Origin: Haplomitrium mnioides
Taxonomy: Eukaryota > Marchantiophyta > Haplomitriopsida > Calobryales
Length of the DNA: 42,540 bases
Assembly: GCA_049999725.1 (NCBI GenBank)
Contig: JBNGIS010018492.1
Coordinates: forward strand, 1-42,540
Reading direction: 5' to 3'
Shown here: positions 31,870 to 42,402 of the stretch, piece after piece
Numbering within the stretch: the first letter of the stretch is position 1
How the letters are laid out: the number at the start of each line of letters is the position of its first letter
Notes under the pieces: generated by a model
Told to the model about the DNA's origin: nothing
Seen by the model: only the letters and a program-made list of their open reading frames with translations
The model's database searches: none
Translations under genes and position numbers: made by a program

Positions 31870-32340
31870 AAAACTAATTTTCTTAGAAGTTGCATCTTCA
31901 GAGCGTTATAATAGTCATGAGATCACTAGAATTTGGGTGAATATCAATCTAGTTGCAACACAAAAATTTATCAAAAATTTTGTTGCATTGCCAACCTATA
32001 ACATTGTGCAAGATAATATCAATGAAGGAGATGGAAAAGTGCTCTTGGATAGTAGCAGCAATCAAGCCTTTAAAACCACCACATACTCTCACTAATCCAT
32101 CTGGTTTGGGATCAACCACAAAAGAGAACACCCAACTTATGAGGCTTGCATACAAAATAATTTGTACATGCAATATTTTCATGATGTTGGTTTGGACCAA
32201 TTATGTATACTTTGGATTTAGACCACAATGACGCTTTCTAATAAGCTTAGATTCTAGCCAAAGGTGAATTTGATATTGATAGATGGCTACTAGAGTTCTA
32301 GTCATCTCATTATGCTCAACAACCACTACTTTGAACTAGA
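31870..32340 (-). pseudogene. gypsy RT fragment
   Basis: The minus strand encodes WVFSFVVDPKPDGLVRVCGG, then FKGLIAATIQEHFSISFIDI, the finger region of gypsy RT (consensus P-K-x-D-G-x-x-R-x-C-x-D-Y/F). Upstream LNPKYT and VQTNIMKIL also fit the family. Downstream the frame decays after an IDIHPNSSD block. It lies immediately beyond the 3' LTR of the plus-strand gypsy and has the opposite orientation, so it is a separate, older insertion. Confidence 0.7.
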
Positions 32341-33300
32341 AACCGCTGAGTTCTTGTTTGTTTCAAATTTGTGCTTCAAAAATTACGTTTTTTTAGAGTT
32401 GTGAATTTTTCTATCAAAAATTTCCTTTTACTTGAAATTTTCTTTATTCAAATACTTATTGTATTTCAAAAAAAACTTTGTACTTAATATTTGGCAAAAA
32501 AGTAAATATAAAAATCTTACATTATTATAGTGAGATAAACAACCTAGAGAGAATATTGAAAAAAACATGCTAAACTTAAATTGCCATATTATAATGTTTT
32601 CTTATAATTTTCAGAAGCTCTTTAAGATACAAAATCCTAAAACATTTACGATAAATAAATTCAAAAAAATATGATGCTGCAATGGACACTAAGATCTAAA
32701 TTTATAATCTACTAAGAGATGCTTTGAGCTTCTAGTGACTTACGAAAAAGATAAAAATAAAATAGAAGAGTTATGATTACATAGACTTCTAAACGTATAT
32801 CTTGAAAACATGATTAATTTCATCAAAATCAATCCGAAACTTCTATGCATGTATACAATCACTCACTTGTAGCTCACACAAATGAATTCCCAAAATAAAA
32901 TCAAAGAAATGAGTGACATGAAGAATGTAATACGAAGATAACTAAAAAACAAAAATCTTACGAGCAAAGATAATTTGTGTGAAAACATAAATCGATCAAA
33001 TGCAAACATCTATAATGGCATAGACTTCCTTGCTAATTTTTATGAAAGACATGATGTTTTATTCACAAATCATTTAAAAAGTAGATAAGCCTACACCTCT
33101 CATATCATTCAAGTTCACAGTTTCAGGTCCCTCCCACCAAGAAGAGTCTCGTATCAACTTATTGTCGATACTGGAAGGGTTGCTTTGGGTTGTTTTTCAA
33201 ACAAAAACTTAATAGCTTATACATTAAATGTTATCTGAATCAAAGATCCTTTACTAAAATACAAGAGACCTTATACTTGATATTTGTTTAAAAAGAAACA
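32341..33300. other. AT-rich intergenic DNA, no gene seen
   Basis: Many A/T runs and only very short frames. The right end holds the possible polyadenylation signal of the exon at 33325-33585. Confidence 0.6.
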
Positions 33301-33324
33301 CTTTATTACATTAAAAAAAGTACA

Positions 33325-33585
33325 TTAGTCTGCATCTTCTTTTTTAGTCTTGTCTTCTTCAAGACTAATAATGTCATCTAGATCACCAAATTGAGAACTA
33401 TGGGCGTTTGCAGCCACAAAGAAATCTTGTCGAGACTGTTCAGTCCCTAAAATAGCTATTGACTCAGTAGATGCACCAACAATACCAGGAGGAATAGGCT
33501 TCTTATAGTACACATATACATTTAGGGACTCCATGACATCTGATGGCAAAGGTGTCAGCCGTGTGGTCGGAGCCTTAACTCCTTT
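33325..33585 (-). CDS. Possible terminal exon of an unidentified gene
   Basis: A minus-strand frame without stops from 33585 to TAG at 33327-33325 encodes about 86 residues. It starts after CAG (a possible splice acceptor) and ends in an acidic, Lys-rich tail, SLEEDKTKKEDAD. The composition differs from the surrounding AT-rich DNA. AATAAA on the minus strand (plus 33303-33308) lies about 20 bases past the stop, the place for a polyadenylation signal. I do not recognise the protein; no catalytic motif or membrane segment is visible. It could be a last exon, a processed copy, or a chance frame. The upstream acceptor has a weak pyrimidine tract. Confidence 0.35.
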   Translation of the reverse strand, partial: KGVKAPTTRLTPLPSDVMESLNVYVYYKKPIPPGIVGASTESIAILGTEQSRQDFFVAANAHSSQFGDLDDIISLEEDKTKKEDAD

Positions 33586-34284
33586 CTGACCGGTTTACAC
33601 CCACTTAAGGGCTGACTAGTGTTTCGAGACCTTTTATAGGAGAGGCTTTGCACCAAATTGACTCCAACTTCTTCTTACCAGCTCAAGGGTGACTGCACAA
33701 CACTTAACAACACCCAAGCACACACACCTCTCCTTCAGGCCTTAACCTCGAAAGGTGCCACTTGGAAGACAGGGGCAGATAGAACAGGGCATCTGATTCT
33801 TGTCTGCAATGGCCTCTTGGTGATCCCTCTTTTAGGAGCCTTGAGTGATTCTTGTTTGCCTCACAGTCCTGACCACTAGCCCACATCTGCTTCAGCAGCA
33901 ACCCTGCTCATTCACTTTCCCAAGACACACACGGGTAGGTTGTGATGTAGCTGTGTCAATAAGAAATGTCATTCAAGAGTCCAGAACTGGACCCAATCAC
34001 CTTGTATACAAAAGGGGAAACAAGTCCCAACATCCAAATGCCGCAATGCAATGCTATTAGTTCTCACTTTCCCTTCCCAGGGTATTTCCAGGATCTGACA
34101 AATGGAATGCAGACACTCTAAATACTAAGAACTTCACAAAACTACAGATATAACACAAATCTAACAATGCATATGAACAAAGATACACTTGTACAAACTC
34201 CCAGCCCTGCCAACATTGCAGGCCTTATTGTGCCTCAGAACCAATCTTTTCTCCCAATTCTCCTTCAACTCCAATCAGCAACTC
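33586..34284. other. No gene; weak similarity to 39790-40440
   Basis: GC content rises here. Short stretches such as CTCCTTCAGNCNTTAACCTC recur near 39800, suggesting the dispersed repeat at 34285 extends leftwards in strongly diverged form. Confidence 0.4.
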
Positions 34285-35062
34285 CAGTCTTCCTCCAATC
34301 CTTCATCCACACACTCTCATCTAGATAGTTTCTCAACTTCCCTCGCGAGAAGCCTTGAATTTACTTCCTCAGGCTTGGAAGAGGGTTTCTTTAACTTCCA
34401 CCTCTGGAAGACAGTCCCCTCGACTGCTGGCCACCCACTCCACCTTGAGTTTTGAATGGATCTTCTCTGCAGTGCGCGGGCACTAACACAACCACTCCTC
34501 TATTGACTCCACTTGAGAATTCCAACCAGAAACGCCCCCAAGTGCCCTTAGGGTTGATGCTCATGCACAGATAATGTTGGGACGACTCCAAGATCCCCCC
34601 TTGGTAGCCTCTCACGAATTCAAGACCGAAAGAACTCCCTTCAAATTCAAGTGGCAATCCACCTCCAAATGCTGGTCCACCCGCAATGAGATGAGTCCAC
34701 TTGGATCGCTTGAGACTCTAGAGCTCCACGCTCAACGATTCTCAGTGCCCCTCTAGTCTACCTCCACCCTCGCTGGTCCCCCTGCATGAGTCCCCCTGCA
34801 GCCTCACATGAATCTTTACTGGAATGCTCTCCTCTCTCCATCGCTGCCTCTTCCTCTTTGAGTTTGCTCTCACAACTCAATTTTGCATCAACATCAACCC
34901 CCAGAATGTCGCAGCGATCAAATCTATACTCCCATTGCAGGCGTGTGTCACCCCCTAGCGATTCTTGATCAAGATTGCTCCTCCCCTCTTTGCTGGACTT
35001 TGGCCATTTTTCTCGTTAGCAACTGCTTTTTAGCAAGGTGACACCTGGTGGCCAGCTCGGTT
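34285..35062. repeat. Dispersed repeat C, left copy
   Basis: Aligns with 40440-41168 throughout. Shared stretches include AGAAGCCTTGAATTTACTTC, CTCGACTGCTGGCCACCCAC and ATGCTGGTCCACCCGCA, and both copies end near ACACCTGG or CCACCTGG. They are diverged and about 6.1 kb apart in the same orientation. They could be the LTR pair of one element or two insertions of a family. No coding frame is convincing in either. Confidence 0.8.
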
Positions 35063-35423
35063 TTAACGGTCGTCTTTGACCTTCAGGGTCGGGGGAGGAA
35101 AATTTTGGAGAAGGGTGGTGAAATTGGCTGACCCGTGCTCACGATCCATAATGCTCTCATTTGAAGAATCCTGGCCTGAAATCGCCTCGTCGTTGGCACA
35201 CATTAACAACCCCGTAGCAGCCCCCAATTCGATTGCTTTGAAGCAGCAAGTTGAGCACAGATTTGCAGCTAGTGATCGAAGGGGTCCATCCATAGAGAAA
35301 TCTGAAAAGATTTGCTCGGAGAGGGTTGGATTCGCAGATTGACATTGCAGATTGGCTACCCGACGCATCTCGCAGGCTGATTCGTAATTCTCCTCAGCTA
35401 TTCCCCCGCTGCCATGCCTCTGA

Positions 35424-35554
35424 TGTCGCCCGCGGACTCCCGCAAACTACCACATTTCCGCAGTTGCCCACGGACTTCCGCAAGCTGCCACGTGTCCGCA
35501 GTCGCCCACGGGTTCCCGTAGTCACTCACGGACCCCCGCAAGCCGCCACGTGTC
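35424..35554 (+). repeat. ~38-bp tandem array with CACGTG boxes
   Basis: Three to four imperfect units built on GCCCACGGACTTCCGCAAGC then TGCCACGTGTCC. CACGTG occurs at 35489-35494 and 35547-35552. Isolated related units recur near 36288-36330. Confidence 0.75.
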
Positions 35555-35588
35555 CTAGTTGACCTCCTTCCGACTCGCGCCATTTGAC

Positions 35589-35790
35589 GCCGCCCCGCAA
35601 GGGGGTAGTCTGACCGTCGCATTGACCTCCTTTCAAAGTTGACCTGCGGACCTCCTCCAAGCTTTCTCAAGGCACCACATCATCTGAAGGGCACCGCCTC
35701 GCAAGGGGGTAGGCGAACCGTCACTTTAACTAGGTTCCGTGGTTGACCGCTGACTTCCTCCTCTCTTCCGCGGATGCCACGTCATCCGCA
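35589..35790 (+). repeat. ~100-bp tandem duplication
   Basis: Two diverged units, each starting with GCNCCGCAAGGGGGTAG-like sequence (35589 and 35691) and ending in a CACATCATCTG or CACGTCATCCG segment. Confidence 0.7.
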
Positions 35791-35903
35791 AAGCCCTTCC
35801 CTTGCCGAGTAAGAATAGTACCGTTGTTGCCGTTTCGAAACTCCCTCGTGATAAGAACTGTACGCTCCCGAGGCTCCCTTTGCTAAGTTGTCCTCCTGCT
35901 CGA

Positions 35904-35910
35904 TATAAAA
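35904..35910 (+). promoter_or_regulatory. TATA box candidate
   Basis: TATAAAA within CTCGATATAAAAGCTATAG, about 350 bp downstream of the CACGTG array. G-box motifs followed by a TATA box is a normal plant promoter arrangement. No gene follows within 1 kb, so it may drive a retroelement transcript. Confidence 0.45.
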
Positions 35911-37379
35911 GCTATAGAGGACTCCTTGTTAATCCCCGTCGAACTTTTAGCGTCGCCCCGTACGTCTTCAAACTTTCATCCTTGTCATCTCTGGATCTGT
36001 GATAGTTCACCCCTTCAGCTGTGCGCTCCTTGCTTTTCCTCTGGTCAAACCCACGATAAATCGCCCTTTTGGCGCTCTTTCCTTGCTCTCCAGTTGGGCC
36101 TCCCGACGGATCCATGTTAAGTGGGCTCTCCACGTCGGAAGACGGATCGGAACCCACTTAACTGGGCTCCCCACTTAGGGAGGCTAAACCTCGTTATCAT
36201 CTGCGGGGCCCGCCACCTCTCCGCTAAGGGTCCGCATACTCCTTGGGAACGCCACGTCGCCCTTGAATCCCGTGAAGCACGCCGGAGATGCCACGTTTCC
36301 GTAGTGCCTCACGGACTCGCGCAAGCTCCGAAATCATGATGAGTCCCCGCTTCGCCCTTCCCGCTTAGCCTCGTAGCTGCCTTCTCAACAATCCTCCATG
36401 TTGTAGAATGGTGATAAGTCACCTTTTTATCAATCACCGCTTCACTTATCCCCGTTTCACCCTTCAAGCCTTACCTTACAACCCGTCAGACACCCTGGAA
36501 CGGATCCCTTTTAACCAGAGACCCCACTTTGGGTCTCTAGTCGTAACCCTTTAAACTGGGGACTCCACGTTTCGATCCGTCTTTCGGGTTCCTTGGACCT
36601 TTCCTCCTTTGGTTTGATTCCTCACAGAGATCTTCCTCCTCTTGTCTGATTTTCTCAGTCGACTTCCGATTCTGAAGGGTTTCCTTTTCTTCTCAGCTGG
36701 ACGACCCACCGCAGGGCCTCGTCCTCAGATTTTGCACAACTCCCTTCTCTCTATCTGGCTTCACCCGCAGCATACTCCCTTGTAAGTCACTCGCTATCGT
36801 TGGTCAATTCTTCACATTGCTGCGACTTCAGATCCGCTCGCGTAATGGCTCTCTGCACGCATCCTGGCTGTCCTCCTCCTCGCCTCCTTCCGTCCCCGCT
36901 GGATTGGTAGCTTTCATGCAATCTTCTGTTCGATCTGCTCACGTTCCACCAGCTTCCTCATCTGGGATCTGCCCAGCTGCATGTGGCCCTCTTCCCTGTT
37001 GCTTGCCTTCTTCTTAGGCCTGGAATTTCCCTTCCCTGCTCTTGATCACCCCGTATGGCTTCTCTCTTGATTTGCTGTGAGTCCCTTTGCTCATCCTGCT
37101 AGCATTCTTACCTGACTCCTCTTGATTCCACAAGGCTCCCCATTGCATTGCATGATTCATGACATTCTTTGGGGAAAGCATAAAGGAAAGGAAGAGAAAG
37201 GAGAGGAGAGAGAGAAGAAAGGCGCGGGATGGAAAACAACAATAAAACAATAAAATATAATATAATACAAAAGGCTAATACAAACTGAAAGAATTAACTA
37301 GGCTAGAGGCTCAGTAATCAAAAAAAAAAAGAAAAAACTCATACACACCTGGCCGACAAAAGACGTCATCGTCAAAACT

Positions 37380-39460
37380 CTTTGTGGAATATAGATTAAT
37401 TGATGTCAATTATATTCCATAACTAAACAGTTTGTCATTAATTTTAGAGCACAAACATGGCATGTGCTTGATCCAAAGCAAAGATGAAGTGTCCAATCTT
37501 GCTTGGAAGATAAATGATTGATGAAACAATGATACAAAGTTTGTAGATTCTGGTAAACATTCATAGATGCATCATCTCTTCGATGTTTCAATTTGGCACA
37601 AATTGCAAGACAATTAAAAACATCGTGCATTATTTGTCAAAACGTTGAGTCGCATCTTCAGCCTTTAGATTGAAGAGTTTTGTGCTCCGCTTCCCCTCTT
37701 TTATCTAGTAACCCACATTCTAATATTCGTGGACATGTGCAATTCTAGGACCACCAATAATGATAGATATTGGTTTTGTCCCTACAGTAATAAAAAAAAA
37801 TATGTAAGCGATTGCAAAGAAAATCATTGAAGTACAAACAAAATATACAAAAAACAAAAAAAATTAAGACATGACTTACCAGATGTCATGGTCAATTGTG
37901 CAATAGACTTCAAAAAGTGCATCCTCCATGATGCCAAATTGCTGCAATGAATGAATAAAGATGAAAGACCAAAAAATCCAAAGTAGTAATCACCGCCAAA
38001 GAGGAAATCATGTCAAAAGTGTCGTCCTTGTTGAAGGGCTTGAAGTCATCATGCTTGCATTCCTTAAGGTTGTAACCGTAAGGAATGTCAGCGATTGCAA
38101 GTGTGAAACCTCTTAGTTTCACCAAGCCATTTAATTATCTTTTGTTGAACTCCTTGTGGACTTGATAATATGCTACATTGAGTCCATCCACATAGGACTA
38201 CAAATATGCGTCTTGTTCATCAATCCCTCCTTTAGTGAAAGAGACAACAACTTCATTTTGTTGCTTGGACTTCTACTCTCGGGCTTTTTTGACATTGCAG
38301 TGGAAAGGCAATAGGGTAGGAGACCAAGGTTGGGGCTTGATCTTGGTCATCTATGGCTTCTTCAAGCCAAGATCTTTTTCTTCCTTTTGCAGCTCCCATT
38401 AGCTTCTTGGCAAGTTGTTTCTTGAAAGTTTATCACCATGGAGAAAAAAACATGAGAATTCAATAGGAGAAAACTTTTTAACTAAAAAAATATGCCTAGA
38501 ATAAAGAGCCCATAAGCGCATGAACTTTGATGAGTTTTTTCCCACTTTGATGTTGCAAAGTCCATCCTCGTATGAACTCAAAGTCTATAAAGCAGTCAAT
38601 TAAAAAATGCTTCAAACATGCTTTTCAAAAAACAAATAAGACATCAATATTATCAAATGCAGAAAAGAATACTTACCAACAATTTTTCAAAACTTGAGTA
38701 GAAAGGTGACATCTTTGATTCCTTGGTATGGATGGGATATTCCATTCAAGTCTCTTTCTAAGAACCACAACAAACCTTGAAGTAAGAGGACTTCACCACT
38801 ATAACCAAAACTTCATGTCTCTCCAACTCTCGAAACATCTTCTCAATCAAAAGCTCTCTAATTTCCACTCTTTTCAAAATTGGGATTTTAATTTCATCAA
38901 TAAGACCTTGAAGAGACCTCCAAAGTGTCCACTTCATGTTTTCCATTCTAAGGGAACCTTTGGTTTTAGACTTCTCGTCTTTAACCATGCTCTTTTCCCA
39001 CATTGAGAATATGCTTTGATGCAACTCCCAACTAGAACCAATTGTTTGGAGAAGTCAACGTCTTCTCAAGAGTGGACTTTGGTTTAATATCCAAAGTCTC
39101 CAATACTAATTCTCTTTTTAATTTTTTGGATGAAATCATCCCACTCTCTATGACTCTATGATGCTAATATTTGACCTTTTGTATAGATGTCATCTCCAAG
39201 TGGTATTATTGGTCGAAGTTGTCATTAGTGGCAAAAATTTGAGCCTCAATTGGTGTAAGCCCCATGTAAACATAGCAGTTGCAGAGCAAGAGCATGAATT
39301 CTTTGTTATATACTTTGTTTATCAAAAGATGCATTGGCGTAGCACTACGATTTCCTTTAGCAATCTCATACATGGATTTGTTAAGGTTTGTACTTTGGGT
39401 TGACAACGAAAACAAAGAACAAATGAGCATACTTGTTTGCAAGCATTCTTTGTGCAAGAA
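37380..39460 (-). pseudogene. DNA amino-methyltransferase (N6-adenine/N4-cytosine type), intron-containing, decayed
   Basis: From right to left: 39457-39206 has MYEIAKGNRSATPMHLLINK and GLTPIEAQIFATNDN. 39024-38758 is a charged helical segment (VEIRELLIEKMFRELERHE). An intron at 38676-38585 (GTAAGT...TATAG) is likely. From 38584 one frame runs through SYVDGLNVAYYQVHKEFNK to TLAIADIPYGYNL, with the catalytic motif DIPYG at 38089-38075 (family form D/N-P-P-Y/F/W). Five in-frame stops interrupt it. After a one-base slip, IHSLQQFGIMEDAL leads to a GTAAGT donor at 37879. A 98-nt intron ends in TGTAG at 37782, and joining restores a codon in phase. The last exon shows IIGGPRIAHVHEY, then LHLCFGSSTC (37489-37460), a degenerate FxGxG SAM-binding motif, and IPQRVL. 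Motif order IV before I fits the beta class. The enzyme would methylate DNA bases using SAM; this copy is dead. Confidence 0.65.
37782..37879 (-). other. 98-nt spliceosomal intron in the methyltransferase pseudogene
   Basis: The donor GTAAGT (minus strand from 37879) and acceptor ATTACTGTAG (ending 37782), preceded by a T-rich tract, flank an AT-rich segment. Removing it joins TG and G into a tryptophan codon and continues the conserved I-W-x-K-x-N-like segment. Confidence 0.65.
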
Positions 39461-40439
39461 GCTCCAAAATATCCTTGTTAAGTCATATTATTTAGAATGG
39501 CTTCCAATTATCTATTCCAAGTTTCAGCAAATTGAGATTCTCTAGCCGAATTGTTATTGTCTCCTTCCAAACTCTACACTACTAGATTGAAAACTTGCGG
39601 ATTTTGTTTTTGTCTTTCTCAGACAATATCTAAGGACCTTTCTTCTCTCTCTCTTGAAATGTTTGAAATCCTTTGTACACCTGCCTCTGTTCTCTTGAGG
39701 TTGGGTGTTGTACTAGCTTTGGCTCTACCTCCTATTCAGAGCTACTCAAAGAGAATGATGATGGGACTGGCGTGGAGGAGCTTCGTGGTGAATGTCAGCC
39801 CCCTCCTTCAGTCGTTAACCTCCAAAGACTGCTCGTTGGAAGGAAAAGGCTGACTTTACAGGGGTTCAAGTTCTTTTATGAGATAGCCCCGTTGCAAGTT
39901 ATCACTTTCAGGTCTTAAGGATGTTCCTTCTCACCTTACAGACCCTTTTCCTTGTTCAATTCTTTATTCACACATTCATCTACACCTCACAAGCTGCTCT
40001 GGTCAAATTCCGAAGTGTATTTCAGGGATCCAAAATAGGATCCAAACTCAAAGTTTTACAATAGGGGTTCAAGTCCTGGTATCCAAATCAGAGAGGAGAC
40101 CTACCTACAGTGCTGCCCTTCTATATGAGCATGATTCTGAGACCCTTGCTGAGCTGAGATCCTACTTACTTCGGATCCGAAGTGCCTCTTCGGAAAATGC
40201 AAACATAGGACAAAACTAACTAAACCCTGCACACACAACACCACACACCCCGCCAATACTCTTCTGACTTGAGCTGACCTCCGCCACACAATCTTGACCT
40301 CTCAACACTCCATTCCTCTCTTTCTGCTGCAGCTCTTCGGATTCTCCCAAGACCCAATCTTTACCGCCTCCCTTGCACTTCTGATCTTTACTTCGACAAT
40401 GCTGACCTCCTCATGATTTTCCCGATTCCAATTACCCTT
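39461..40439. other. No gene; weak continuation of repeat C on its right part
   Basis: 39461-39780 may hold more of the methyltransferase gene's 5' side, but no motif is recognisable. 39790-40439 weakly resembles 33586-34284. Confidence 0.4.
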
Positions 40440-41168
40440 CCACCCTCTACTCACACACCCTTCTCCAGATAGTTTTTTAACTTCCCTCGTGAGAAGCCTT
40501 GAATTTACTTCCTCAGGCTCGGAAGAGGTCTTGTTTAACTTCCACCTTTGGAAGACAGTCCTCTCGACTGCTGGCCACCCACTCCACCTTGAAGCTTCGG
40601 TAGATCTTCTTACACCGTGCGCGGGCACGAATGCAGCTACTCCTCCTTGGCTTCCCTTGAGAGAATAAACCAAAAACGCCCCTTGACGTTCTTGGGATTG
40701 TTGCTCCTGCATAGATGACATTGAAACGACCCCAAAGATCCCACTTTGGCAGCCCCTTTGATTTCAAGACAACCCAGACCTCCTTTCGCTTTCAAGTATC
40801 AGTCCACCTCCGATGCTGGTCCACCCGCAGTGGTGAGTATACCTGGATCACCTGGGCCTCTAGAGCTCCCCGCCCAGCGATTCCCAGTGCCCCTCCAGTC
40901 CACCTCCACCCCCTCCCAGCCCTCCGCTCGAGTTCACCTGCTTCAAGTGAAGCTTCAAGAGTTCTGCCCTCCCTCCATCGTGTGTCTTCCTTTCTGCTAT
41001 TGTTCTCACGACTTGCAAACTTGCATCCACAATCAACAACCAAAACATCACAGTCGATCCCTTTATACCCCCCCGCGCTTACCTTTCTGAAGCCTTCTTG
41101 TTTCCTCCGCTGCTAGTAGTTAATCTTGTTGAGCATGGTCTTAGGACGCGGTGCCACCTGGCCGGTAC
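40440..41168. repeat. Dispersed repeat C, right copy, cut by a gypsy insertion
   Basis: Partner of 34285-35062. It stops at CCGGTAC (41162-41168), exactly where a gypsy LTR begins. The left copy continues for at least some further sequence, so this copy is interrupted rather than complete. Confidence 0.8.
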
Positions 41169-42378
41169 TGTGAAGGCATGGGATGGTTTTGTGAAGATTT
41201 TAAAGTGCTTAAACCCCTGTCATAGCATGGGATGCATTTTGATGAAGTATGGAGAAGACTTAGAAGTTATTAAGAGAAACTTAGATTTGATCGATTTTCT
41301 TTAATATATGTAGAATTGAGTACAGAAAAAATTTTGTTCTTATTAGAAATGTTTAGAAGCTGATATTTTTAGAGGGATATAATATTGCTTAAGTAATTAG
41401 TAAAAATTTACAGACGTGAAAAAGCTCTTGTAAACCGGAAGTTATAACCGGTTAAAGTTACAAAAGGGAGCTGCAGAAAAGTCAAAACGGAGAGTATCTA
41501 CAAATTAGAAAATACAAATATTATTATATGGGTAGAAAGCTTACTTGACAAGCTTTTCAACAAGGTATAGTATAGGTGATTTGGATCAATATCAAGGATT
41601 TTTAGAAGGACTAAAAAGTAGAAAAGTCAAGAAAAACTACTTTAATCTTTGACTTGCTCTTTGAGGGAATCTTGAAATATCAAAGTAGCTTTTGTAGTTA
41701 GGTACAAATAAAAATGAATAGCTGATTAGATCATATGTTTGGTCAAGGAAAGCTCCAAATGAGAAGCTTCTTCTTGAAAAAGTAGGAAAAAATTAAAGTT
41801 ACTTTAGAACTACTTTTGAGAAAAGCTCCAAATGAGAAGCTTCTTGAGAAAAGGCAAAGATACTTTAGTAGATACTTTAGGAGATATTTTAGAATTTAAA
41901 ATTGAAATGCTAGCTTTTACCTAGAGTAAAAGAATCTCTAGGTTTTACTAGTAGTAATTAGCTAGACTAGTATATAAGGAGGGAGAAGAGAGAGCTAAGG
42001 GGACTTGGAGTGGCTTGAGCATAGACTTTCATTTTCACACTTGGGGAGTTCATTCTTGGAGATACCATTGGAGAAGCGTTTGGAGGAGCTCTTGGAGGAG
42101 CTGCCAAGAAGACTCATTGGAGAACAAGCACTTGAGAAGTAGTCTTTTATAGAGTGAGGAGTGTGTTGAGAGTTAGAAGGGTGAGAGCAACAATGATTTG
42201 TGTGAAAGCATTTGGAGTAAAGAGTGAGGATTACCACAATATTTTTGTATTGAGTATTCTTCCTTTGTAGATTTTGTTGTGTATTGATGATTGTAGCCAC
42301 ACTTCAACCCACCTCTCATATTCAATGTGCCTCAACATCAAGTCACATGAGGAGAAACTGACGAAGCCTCTAGCTTCA
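41169..42378 (+). repeat. 5' LTR of second gypsy element (1210 bp)
   Basis: Starts TGTGAAGGCATGGGATGG and ends CTCTAGCTTCA. It has one copy of the 49-bp segment that is doubled at 30541-30638, a TATATAAG box at 41971-41978, and short internal duplications such as AAAGCTCCAAATGAGAAGCT at 41750 and 41823. Confidence 0.85.
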
Positions 42379-42385
42379 TATTTTT

Positions 42386-42402
42386 TGGTTCCGTTGCCGG
42401 GA
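42386..42402 (+). promoter_or_regulatory. gypsy primer-binding site (tRNA-Asp-like)
   Basis: TGGTTCCGTTGCCGGGA, seven bases after the LTR end. It differs from the usual plant tRNA-Asp primer site TGGCGCCGTTGCCGGGGA at two positions and one G. This supports a gypsy lineage that primes with tRNA-Asp. Confidence 0.75.

Larger units (their letters stand above)
35063..37250. other. GC-rich, promoter-like tract without a gene
   Basis: Continues rightwards from repeat C. It holds two tandem arrays (35424-35554 and 35589-35790) and a TATA box (35904-35910), then GC-rich sequence with further GCCACGT words (36200-36330), and ends in a purine-rich AGAGAAAGGAGAGGAG run near 37200. Open frames are numerous but short and lack recognisable motifs. 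It may be the rest of a long LTR. Confidence 0.55.

Noticed and set aside
35063-37017. Multiple 60-100-codon frames in the GC-rich tract
   Set aside because: GC-rich DNA has few stops; frames overlap on both strands, follow the tandem arrays and show no motif.
37321-37337. A-rich run as a LINE or SINE tail
   Set aside because: No upstream LINE coding sequence or Pol III promoter boxes were seen and no flanking target duplication; a simple A-rich tract suffices.
40302-41116. Open frames of 84-139 codons in repeat C
   Set aside because: Not conserved in frame with the left copy at 34285-35062, so not coding.
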